NCBI GenBank assembly: GCA_025531455.1
Contig: JAMYHL010000013.1
Span: 1 to 64,000, forward strand
Direction of reading: 5' to 3'
DNA length: 64,000 nt
Source of the DNA: Apiotrichum sp. Y4204
Lineage: Eukaryota > Basidiomycota > Tremellomycetes > Trichosporonales > Trichosporonaceae
Every line of letters begins with the position of its first letter. The first letter of the stretch is position 1. Below are positions 46,825 to 58,516 of the stretch, one piece after another. The position numbers and the translations under genes were made by a program. The notes beneath the pieces were generated by a model. It was given only the letters and a program-made list of their open reading frames with translations. It did not search any database and had not been told where the DNA came from.

Positions 46825-47799
46825 AGTGAGTTGAACATGGCTGTGAACATTGTCCGGGCAAGTGCTCATGGCAGGAAAGATTGACCTCGTACATCCTACC
46901 AATACCATCTCCCCCCCACCATCGCATAGACGCCCAATAGACACATGTATCGTTGTATAGAGCTGAAGTGATCTGGAGACGCTTGCATGGTGTGTGCCCG
47001 GGGGGGGTGGGAGGAACTGTAGTTAGGGCCGTGACGGATTAGATGCGGGTTTGCCCGCGAAGAACTTTGTCCACGGACCGGAGCGGCTTAAGGCCGAGAG
47101 GTATATTTGGTGGGCTCGTGGACTCCATCGGCAGGCACGTGCCCGATGACTGCATGCGCGCATGCATAGATGCCGCTTGGCAGCGCTGGACAGCCCAAGT
47201 CCAGCGCCAGACAACGGCGGCCACGCAACCGGTCCACACCAACATTCAACATGTATTAAACAGGGTAATAAGTGCGCAGTGCGCAGTGATGATGCATCCG
47301 AGCTTGTCTCCGCTCGGTGATCCTTGAAGCGTTCGGCGTCCTCCACATGACGCTTTGTCGTGGATATATATGCCTGCAGTCTCGTGGTTCGGTGACGCAA
47401 CGTCATTCTGGACGGAATTGAGTGCGAGCCTTCGGCAGGGCCATGCGCCATGACATAGGGCAGTTAGTAATAGGAATGAAAGCCACCCGCATGGTTGCTA
47501 CACCCGTCGCTGTTTTGCCCATTCATCCTCGCTCGGTCGACTATCCCAACGATACATAACTGATGGGAATCCTCAGTACGACCACCAGACTCCGTACTCA
47601 CGCCGCCCTTCTCAAAGCCCCCACCGCAATCGTTCAAGTGAGTGTCTGGTTGCAGACAGCTGAGACTGGTGGAAGGACACTCCAACACCCTGCAGATTGC
47701 CTAGAGGCCGATCTCCACAAGCAGTGGCCCATCCTATCTCACGATGCACAATCCCTAGCTCGACATCGTTGTTGACAGCAGAACCGTAAACAATCCACC
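46825..47799. other. Intergenic region upstream of GLO1
   Basis: About 975 bp. Features seen are a G run (GGGGGGGTGGG near 46999), a palindromic GCATGCGCGCATGC stretch at 47152, and GTGCGCAGTGCGCAGTG at 47272. A 142-codon minus-strand frame at 47023-47451 lacks any protein-like pattern and is not called. The final part is the GLO1 promoter. Confidence 0.5.
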
Positions 47800-48585
47800 A
47801 TGGCTGCCAAATCCAACCCCGCGACCTACGCGTTCAACCACACCATGTGCGTACACCTGGGGAACCAATATGGCCGGGACGACAGTACTAACGACAGGTT
47901 CCGTATCCGGGACCCCAAGGCTTCTCTCAAGGCAGGTATATCCTCTGACCGTGCTGACGCCAGTTTTACGAGGAGGTCCTTGGCATGGAGGTGAGTTCTG
48001 GAGCTATGCTTGTCGTGCTCCTCTACGTGATCCTCACACTCAGTGCTTCCGCAAGTCCGACGGTCCCGACTTCACCAACTACTTCCTCGGCTACCCTGCC
48101 GGATTCGGTGACCAGGCCAATGCCAGCCACGAGGAGAAGGGCAAGCTCTTCACCTGCCGCGAGGGTGTACTTGAGCTCTGCCACAACCACGGCACCGGTG
48201 GGTATTCGCTATTGAACATTCATGCCATTGAGCTTTCCGTTCTGAGCTCCTTGCGCTAACCTCCCAGAGTCTGACCCCAACTTCAAGGGCTACGTCTCGG
48301 GTAACGAGGAGCCCAACCGCGGCTTCGGCCACATCTGCATTGCCGTCGACGATCTCGACCTCGCGTGCAAGCGCTTCGACGAGCTTGGCGTCAAGTTCAA
48401 GAAGCGCCCTGAGGACGGCCGCATGAGGGTGAGTTTCTGTCCGGGTGTGTCTGCTCCTGGCTGACATGTAGCACATTGCGTTTATTTATGACCCTGATGG
48501 CTACTGGATTGAGATTCTTGTGAGTAGTTGAGAGGAATTGCTGTCTGACGTGCAGGCCAAGCGTCCCGACCAGGAGGGCGCGTGA
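47800..48585 (+). CDS. GLO1: Lactoylglutathione lyase (glyoxalase I)
   Basis: Seven exons (47800-47846, 47898-47931, 47964-47990, 48044-48197, 48268-48428, 48472-48519, 48556-48585) give 166 residues. The enzyme isomerises the methylglyoxal-glutathione hemithioacetal to S-lactoylglutathione in the cytosol. One glyoxalase module with both beta-alpha-beta-beta-beta halves is present. Metal ligands match the family: His in FNHTMFRIRDP (Gln in human), Glu in [11 protein letters not shown], His in FGHICIAV, and Glu in DGYWIEIL. Exon 3 is 27 nt and encodes FYEEVLGME. The intron before it begins with GC (AAG followed by GCAGGT), because the GT two bases later would break the frame. Confidence 0.95.
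47932..47963 (+). other. GC-AG intron in GLO1
   Basis: The conserved peptide DPKASLK joined to FYEEVLG requires splicing after AAG at 47931, where the intron starts GCAGGTATA, and ends CGCCAG. Using the nearby GTATAT donor leaves an out-of-frame product. The inferred intron is only 32 nt, with CTGAC present as a branch-like site. Confidence 0.65.
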
Positions 48586-48992
48586 AGGTCTTTATAGGGA
48601 CGTAGTAAAATGCAACAGAAGTTGATATTCGAGTCAGGATCTCGAGGACATTCGACGATTGCTTTCTCGCCTGCGCTTATGCGCTTACCTCGCCTGCCCA
48701 CGCTCAGAAGACATGTTGCCTTGCGGAAAAAGAGGACAGGCCTGTGGGGACCTCTCGTGCTCGCACGCTGAGTCGAACAGCGGTCGGGTCGGATGTGCGC
48801 CACAACGACCAGTGATAACCACCTACACTATACGAGCCACGGACTTCTTGCGCAAAGCGTCTTGATGTCATTGTCTCGATTTGGGGTATCGGTTAGGTGT
48901 AACCAGCTGTAAGAAGATTCTAACAGCATAGGATATGACATGTATAGGATATGTCACGTAGCAGTACAGGTGATCCATACTTCTACGTCTCC
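48586..48992. other. Convergent 3' region between GLO1 and KU70
   Basis: 407 bp between convergent stop codons. AGGATATGACATGTATAGGATATG near 48931-48954 is a direct repeat of AGGATATG. No coding sequence is supported. Confidence 0.5.
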
Positions 48993-51493
48993 CTACTTCT
49001 TCGACTTCTTCTTCTTCACCTCCTCCATGAGGTGATCCTCAAGGACGTCAATGATATCCGCCTTCTTGGACTTGCCATGAAGCGATATTTCTACAGTCAG
49101 CATTTGTCGCAAACTGAGGACGTACGGTGGAACTTGGCATAGTCGCGCAGCTCGTTCACCTTGGCCTTGTTGATGTTTCCCGCCTCATACAACTGCAGGA
49201 CGCCCTCAACATCGTCGGCATCAACCTGTACAACATGACGCTTTGTTGCCGGCGCGATCAGATCCACAGCGCGTTCATCGTCGGCAATCAGCTGATTCCA
49301 CTCTTTCATTAACGTGCCGGCCACTTTGTGTATGCCCGCATACTTCGGCAAGGCGCGGTCTTCAAACGCGTCGGTGTCAAAGTCCTCGTCGAACGCCAAT
49401 GCCTGCAGTTGCTTCTGATGGTATTCAAGGGCAGGATTTCGCCAAGCACTTGGCTGGTACTTTTTAGACTTGAATCGAAGTTTACGAATAATCTTCTCCA
49501 TAGCGATTGTCTGGTCGTCGCTCGCTGGAAAGTTGTCCGTCATGTTTTTAGGAGCATCGCGAAGGTCGTCCACAAATGGCAGCACGATGACATGGAAACC
49601 TGGTGGGTCGTCCTGCACCCCCTCAGACGTGAACGTTTCCTTCTGTGGGACTAGTACGCAGAATTCCGGGGTGGCATTGGTGCGGAAACGACAAAGCGCA
49701 AGGGCATGCTTGTTGAGCTTGAGGCACGATTTGAGGAGAGCTGTAAAGGTACGGGTGCTCCCGGTGTAGATCTTGGATCAGCTTCAAAACGAGGGCCCGC
49801 TTACACATACATTTTCGTCAGGATACACAAAGTAGGAGTGCTTAACGTTGTCCTCGAGGCGGAGGTTATCTGGGGATTGGAAACCTATGATCTTGATTTC
49901 TTCAGTCAGCAGATATCGCAAGGGTGCACTCACGGGGATCCACATTCAAAGAACGAAAGCTAGCGATTTCTTTATCCGAAAACTGCACTCTTGTCCGCAC
50001 AGTGATCTTACTAGGAGCTGGTGGTAGCCCATCTCCATTGGTCTCTTGTTCGACGCCTTTGATGTCGCCTTTCTTGTCCTCCATGAGGCGTAACAATTCT
50101 TCCGCATACCTGTCCTGCTCCTCCTGGAACTCGGACGTCTCCCACCAGTTTGGTTCCAGAACGTTTTGCACCTTGGACTCATCACCAAATTGAAATGCGG
50201 ACGTAATTTCTGCTCCATCGAGATCCGCACCGGTTTCCGCGGACGTGTATTGTGTCTTCGCCGTGACTTCTTCGACTTTCTGACCGCGCATGCGGACTAG
50301 TTTGGGTTGGCCCTTGTTCTGCACGGATATTATCGAGTATCTACTGTCAGTGGCCTCCAAACGTGCAAACCTACCCGCTAACTCCAATCTCGATCTCGCC
50401 ATCACGTCCGCCAAACCGGAGCGGGATGGTAAACTGTCGACGTTTCGGGGCAGTACGAATGACCATGTCGGTAAGCATATCCTCAAGCATTTCCATCCCT
50501 CCCTCCGGCAGTTGCATTTCTTCGACGCCAAGAATGTCCTGTAAGTCAGTAGCTTTACCCAATCCTGACCCACATTCCAATAGATGCGTGGATCAAAAGC
50601 GTGGTTTGGACGGTTGAGGAAGCACGTGTTTAGCCCGACCCCATACGCAGCAAGGTCCTTCTCCATTAGCTGACTCAAAACTCGTAACATACGCCATACA
50701 CCGTCCTGGCCGGGGCAGGATTGGAACTTCCCGGCGGGTCATCGTTGTCCGTGATCAGAAACACACGCTTGTTCCCTGCAAGCTTCGAGCCACTGTCATC
50801 AGCACTGACTGGAAGCAACACCCTACTATACTGCCTCGTACTCACCCGTCGCGGAACAGAAAGTTACAGGTGACAAGAACATCGGCAATGTTAACCTCAG
50901 CTTTAGGGTCGCATGGCGGAAAGAGCTCTTGAAGAATAGCCGGCTCTGTAGTTGTGTCATTTCCATCCCCCTGTTGCGAGTGTTGCGCGTCCGCTGTCTG
51001 GACGATCTTGATCAGTTCCTTGATGGATTCCGGATTGATCAGCTCCAAAGGCTGCAATACGTATGTCCCCGGCTTGTAGTTTTGAGAGCTTGATGGTGGG
51101 GAATTCTCAGGCTGTTGTCAGAGGTATTGCACACGGACAGCACGGCGGACGCTCACATCAACGTTGTACAGCAGGATGCCGATGCTGTCACTTGGTCCAG
51201 TGATGACCTTTCTCCGCTCAATGTCGACAATTGCTTTGAGTGCCTTGTGAAACATGCTCTCGCCGCGCACAACACCTCCTGGGTTTTCCTCATCTGGGAG
51301 GGGAACACGCATTGATTTCCCTGCATCTATGGCGAACAGGACGTGGTCACGGTTTGCAAACTGATACTAATCTCGTTAGTTTAGCTTTGCGGCCACCCAC
51401 CTCGGACTGGTCGAGCACATCTTCGTCGTAGCCTGCATCGAGGGCGTCCCATGATGGAACGGAGCGCCCGCTGTCACCATAATACGACGACAT
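48993..51493 (-). CDS. KU70: Ku70 subunit of the Ku DNA end-binding heterodimer
   Basis: A multi-exon gene of about 680 residues, ATG at 51493, stop at 48993. The N-terminal von Willebrand A-like domain starts near DHVLFAIDAGKSM, continues through DSIGILLYN, YVLQPLELINP and ADVLVTCNFLFRD, then KRVFLITDNDDP. The DNA-encircling beta-barrel includes FTIPLRFGG, GFQSPDNLRLEDNVKHSYFVYPDE and PGFHVIVLPF. The C-terminus ISLHGKSKKADIIDVLEDHL is a SAP domain, which marks Ku70 rather than Ku80, followed by a Lys-rich tail. Ku binds broken ends for non-homologous end joining and protects telomeres. The SAP domain is split by a short intron. It is divergent from the PFK-2 gene. Confidence 0.93.
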
Positions 51494-51946
51494 GGTGAGT
51501 GTGGGAAGAGTGAAGTGGCAACAGCAACATTCAGCGACTCTGGACCACCACAAACAAATGGCATGAGAGGTCCAGTCACACCTCGTCAACAAAAGCCCGG
51601 AGATCCGGAGATCCCGTTACAAACCGCCCCCACTCGTTAAGCATTTTTGCGGAGCCCCACTGATTAAAAGCGGCAATGCGATTCGAAAATCCAAATGTCC
51701 TCATTTTCCTTGCCAGCTGCCCGCACCCGCCTGCGCCCCCATCCCACAATGGCCCACAATGACCGGAATCTCACAGCCGCTGGCAGCAGCTAATAAAAAG
51801 GTTAGTGACAGAACGCGTTCTGCGATTGGAGTGGATCACCCCGATCCACCATTCACCCCAACTATAGACAACTCTTCTCTCAACAACTTCAACTTTCCAT
51901 CCACCCGTCCACTCTACTGTCTTTCACTCGCATCCTGCCCATTAAC
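51494..51946. promoter_or_regulatory. Shared promoter between KU70 and PFK-2/FBPase-2
   Basis: 453 bp between divergent start codons. The PFK side has a C/T-rich leader (TCTCAACAACTTCAACTTTCC). No specific regulatory element is recognised. Confidence 0.5.
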
Positions 51947-54057
<2,111 letters not shown>

Positions 54058-56365
54058 AAATCCTGGATTCTCGGCGCCGTCTTGGTCTAAGTCATGACTG
54101 CGCAGAATGCCTCGGCTCCGTGCTCCGAATTGATATCGTTGTAGACATGTAAATGGATTATCTGCGTATAGTGTTGCAACGCGAGATTAACCACACCTGC
54201 TGTCTAACGCAGTCTAGGATGTAAGCCCGGCTCTCGTCAACACCTATGCCAATCCTTGGTTCTTGCTAATAAGCCACTCATTGTATAAGTAGTGCAGCCT
54301 TCTAACAGCCTTCTAACACAACGACGCGCTCTGTAAACGGATCTGGCCGACCCGATCGGCTGTCTGTCTTGTCTTCATATTCACACAATTGGTAACTAAT
54401 GGAACCGCCATCGCCATACCTCAAACCAGGTCATCGCTTCGGCCTCTCGGGACGGAAATTGAGACCACAATGTTTACATCAAACTTTGCGACGTCATTTT
54501 GTCGCTGAAGCGATAAGGTCGTCCCGATAAGCCCCCAGACGCCCATCGAGTCATTCAAGATCCTGGATCAGGACGCAATCCTCAACCGGAGCCAACCACT
54601 CTCCGTTATTACTACCAAGGAGTGTGCTCGTCGTATTCGTAGAAACGGATCATCCGCCCCTGTGTCATGTCCTGCGTTCAAGATTATCCTCAACAACCCC
54701 CTGGCCCCCTGGGTGATTCACCTCACAGACACTCGAGTTGCCGACTTGCGTAAAGCCTGGTGCCGCCATGCTGGGCAGCTGGGCAAGGCCCGTTCGGCCC
54801 AACAGATGAGCCCCGGATTCGGATCTCGAAAGAGTAACCTACGGTGATCCCAACGGTTGAAACGGATCTGAAGGCGCTAGCTGCAGGGCACAACAGTGCA
54901 ACAGTAGTTAGTGCCATCTGGGATTTGCAGGACATCTCCATCGACTTTGGCGATTGTGGCCTTGTGGCCTTGTGGGCTTTCGTGGCGCAAGAGATTGTCG
55001 ACACGTCATATTGACGTCATTGAATTTTCAGGAAGCTGTGTCCCTTCGGCGGTGGCGCCACGGTCCAATCGATCGTCGTCCTTGCTTTTAGCCAATGGAA
55101 TGCGAGGGAGAGGGGAGGATGAAGAGAGGGTGCTCGCCATGTCCGAGGGGTCTGACTGCGCGGCGTGGGAAATTCAGCAAGGGTCCATTGGGGAGCCCGG
55201 GAGAGCTCGCTGATCACTGCTACCTCTTGGCTAGTGGCGAAGTATTCCAAGGAAGCCAGTGGCCAGTGGCCGGTAGATTACTTCACAGGTACAGTAACTC
55301 GCTCCGTTTACCTCCCTCTCAGTGTTTCCCCCTTTCCGACTTGTCCCCCCACCCCGCGAAGGGACGTTCCCCTTCGCTTGTGCCCCGCCCCTGATCTTTC
55401 CCTCCCTCTTCCCCCGCATCTGTCCCGCGTTACTACCCTTATGGCTCTGCTGGGGCACGAAAGCATCTCGCACACCACCACTCGTCTCGTGCTGGTCGTC
55501 GGTCGATCTCTCTATCGGTCCGATTGCAGATCCTCCGCCGACTCCGATAACCAAAAAAAAAAAAGAAAACAAGAAAAAACAATCAAAAAATCAATCCAAT
55601 GTCGCAACTGAGTGAGACAAGTGCACACATGCACATGAGCATAACCCATGAGCAGAGCATGAGCATGAGCATGAGCATGAGCATCAGTGATTCAGTAGTG
55701 TGTGTCAGTCAGGTAAGAGGAATGAGCGGATTATCGTGGGCTTTTGATGACGGGGTGTGTGGCTTTGCAATGACGGATAATCAAGGTGCCTGCATAGCTT
55801 CCTGGCGGTGAGGTACAGGGTGACACTCGACAAGCCCACAAGCCCAGCAGGCCAGCAGGATTTCGGCCAACCATTATGCGCCACCGCTTGAGATGGGCGT
55901 CATCTGAGGTTGTACGCAGAAGTGCAGCCGATGTGCAAGAACGCCACGCTGCCTGCAGAATCTGCAGAGCTGCAGAGCATGCAGCAGAGCAGACGCGGGG
56001 CAACATGCCTCTGTTGCTCGGGCATGAAAGGCCCACACAGTGGGGGCACGGGGGCCGTGGGGAGGGCAAGCTGGGCTAAAATCTAAGGCCTTTGTTACTA
56101 GCGTTTGTTCATGCGGACAAGATGCCGTTGATTGCTCATCGCTGCGTTTCGTCTGCCGGTTCTCAGCAATAATATCAGTCTACACATCCTACATATCAAT
56201 CATATCCACCTTTGGCTATCATGGCCCACTTGACAATTTTGCATCTTTGATTCAGCAATCACCACCTCTACGCAACACCCATCATCTCTCTCCAGCACCA
56301 TCCTCTACTTCCTTCAGCGCACTTGATATACATTTTGCTTCTCACAGAGCCCTCTACCCCACACC
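54058..56365. other. Long intergenic region
   Basis: About 2.3 kb without a supported gene. Short frames do not resemble proteins. There is a homopurine stretch (AAAAAAAAAAAAGAAAACAAGAAAAAACAATC) near 55552-55590, a short ATGAGC tandem repeat at 55655-55685, and a CT-rich tract at 55310-55440. The 56160-56360 part is C/A/T-rich and probably the leader of the next gene. Confidence 0.55.
55655..55685 (+). repeat. ATGAGC hexamer repeat
   Basis: At least five ATGAGC units in direct succession, preceded by degenerate copies (ATGAGCATAACCCATGAGCAG). Probably a slippage microsatellite in an intergenic region. Confidence 0.85.
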
Positions 56366-56901
56366 ATGCCTTACATCTCTCCCAAATCTATAACCCCCTC
56401 GCGTAGCACAATGCCCGACGATAAGGAGGTTGCCGGTCTCTCAGATGCACTCGCTGGTGCCTCTCTGGACGACCCTACCACTCCCGCTTCGACCACAGCC
56501 AGTAGCACCAGGAATAACTCTGTGCACTCGGTCGGATCGTCCCTTCCTGGAGCAAGCTCCACTCCTTCGCTGAGCGATTGCAACACGGCCTCGTCGTCGA
56601 GCGTCGCCACAATGGCAAGCACCAACGACCCGTCCGGTGCCTCTCCCCTGCTCGTTGACGCCTCCGATCATCACATGCATTTGATGTCCACCGAGGCCAT
56701 GACGCGTTATTCCCAGGCGCTCTACGACTTCACCATGCTGCGGTATCTTGAGGCACGGGCCGCTGACGTGCGGCGGAGTAAGGGCAAGAAGACCTTTTCT
56801 CGTGAGTGGCAACCAGAATGTGACCTGTGACGTTGGCAGTAGAACTGAGAATGTTAGACTGACGGCCAGTTGCCTCAAAGCCTAGCCAGCCCGCGGCCTA
56901 A
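56366..56901 (+). CDS. Small Ser/Thr-rich protein of unknown function
   Basis: Two exons (56366-56801 and 56870-56901) give 155 residues; splicing after TTTTCTC replaces an early stop with the tail LASKPSQPAA. An alternative in-frame ATG lies at 56411. Residues 1-100 are Ser/Thr/Ala/Asn-rich and presumably disordered. Residues of about 103-145 form a helical block, HHMHLMSTEAMTRYSQAL then DFTMLRYLEARAADVRRSKG, which looks conserved and amphipathic. No known domain is recognised. The leader is C/T-rich, as for other genes here. Confidence 0.65.
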
Positions 56902-58048
56902 ACCCCAGGACTATGATCGCCGATACCGTTGTCGTCCCGTTCCATTTGCCTATACTCTGTCTTCGACTGTAATTCCGTGACCGCTGTGCGGTACGAGCTC
57001 GACCCATGATAGAAACGGACACTTGTCTTGTGGCTTGTCGCTTGGAATCGACGAATACCAGAATCCAGAACCCAGCCAACGTCGGCTGCGTCCTGCGCCT
57101 CGCCTTGTCCGAGTCGGATCGACAGATCCGTGATCGCTGTTGAGATCCAGGCCAGACCAGACGCCCTTGCGCGCGACATGTATTCCACCCTAGCCACTCT
57201 ACTACTGTAGCATATACCATGCATCCCTGTGTGTTGGATTAACTGGACATTGACGTTGAATCCTCAAGTGAAGGTGAAAGTCTTTGCGTACTGGTGACAA
57301 AACGCCACCACCGGTTAAGAACACCATCTCCTCTGGAACCCACAGTCAAATTGTGTGTGTGTCCGTTATGAAGTACTGAACTACCGACCGAATGTACGGC
57401 GCGCGCCGCTCGCAAACGCCCTGACCAGCTCACATGCCATCGCCAGATCATAAGGGAACTTCGTACCGTCTCTTCAGAAAGGCTCACCATCGATGTCAAC
57501 TGAGGCAGGCTGAGCCTTTTGACCATCGAGTCCGTGACAAGGCACCCAGGGCGCACCTCACGCTTCCTTGGATGGACGCATTTCACGCTTTCTTGGAGGA
57601 CGTTACATGTCTTACTTGTCACTTTAACCATCAGCTTCTCACTGAATGGGCCCGATATCGGGTGCGGATGGCGTAGTCATTGTGACAGACCACAGGGCCA
57701 ATGGCATCCGGCACGGAATCAGCAGCCCCTTGATGCTGAGCATGCTGAGAGTGTGCGAGTGTGGTGCGTCGCAGAAATCCAGCCGTCCGGTTGAGAGCTC
57801 AAAGGATGTAACGCGTCATGGCCGATCACCGTTGTGTGGGGTCCCTCCCAGAGCTTCATATGGCCCAATATCAATCCATATGGCGGACTGGAGCACGGGA
57901 CACACCACGTTGCGAATCGATAAGATCTAAGCTTCTAAGATAGCAAACCCACATGGGTCGAAAGACATCCGCGAATAAAAGAACCTCCGTAGCTTGCATT
58001 TGAACATCTGATGACATTGATCCGGGTTTTCTCTCTTCTTCCTGGGGG

Positions 58049-58069
58049 TTTTTTTTTTTTTTTTTTTTT
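58049..58069 (+). repeat. Poly(T) run
   Basis: About 21 T in a row, 50 bp upstream of the hairpin at 58118-58204. Read on the minus strand it is an A-tract downstream of the hairpin. Confidence 0.8.
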
Positions 58070-58117
58070 CTCTCCTGTTTTCCTATTTTCTACCTTGGCC
58101 GGCGGTGAAATTTTCCG

Positions 58118-58204
58118 CTGGTTTAAAGGTGACCGGGTCGCAGTCCTCGGTGCTTCTCGCCTACATGTCTGAGGGCCTGCGACTTCATCGCTTTAAACCG
58201 CCAG
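58118..58204. other. Nested inverted repeat (candidate structured RNA or SINE-like relic)
   Basis: Three pairs of complementary arms are nested: GGTTTAAAG (58120-58128) with CTTTAAACC (58191-58199); GTCGCAG (58137-58143) with CTGCGAC (58177-58183); CCTC (58145-58148) with GAGG (58171-58174). The loop is about 22 nt. The arms are perfect, separated by small internal loops of 7-8 nt. It could be an RNA, a terminal inverted repeat of a tiny element, or chance. Confidence 0.6.
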
Positions 58205-58516
58205 ATTTAGTGTCCCTTGTATTTTGATATGACTGGAGAGGTCCTGGTTCTGAAACTTGGCCTCGACCCGACGCGCAACTGTAAGATGCATAATATATAT
58301 AGGACGGCGACGTTGATGTCATTGTCCCACCGATCATCATGAGATTGTTTGGTGTCAGATAAGATATGTTCTGCTGTCCACGGCATACGTCTCTCGGCCG
58401 GGTTTAGTATTGGTCAGGCTCCGAATGAACATTAAGTCGATCAGCAACTTAACATCCCAACATTACAGTCTCTGCTCAGCCACGTCAGGTCAGCCTATAT
58501 TCCATACAAAAGAAAG

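Larger units (their letters stand above)
56902..58516. other. Intergenic region with hairpin and poly(T)
   Basis: About 1.6 kb with no supported gene between the small + strand gene and APC2 (minus strand). Several frames of 80-130 codons exist on both strands but look like chance. A T run lies at 58049-58069 and a nested inverted repeat at 58118-58204. Confidence 0.55.

Noticed and set aside
47023..47451. 142-codon minus-strand frame upstream of GLO1
   Set aside because: Cys/Arg/His-rich chance frame in GC-rich noncoding sequence.
48993..51493. Ku80 instead of Ku70
   Set aside because: The C-terminal SAP domain and the YVLQ segment in the vWA-like domain are Ku70 features.
57239..57631. 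130-codon minus-strand frame near APC2
   Set aside because: No protein-like pattern and no leader; could not be tied to a transposase or other family.
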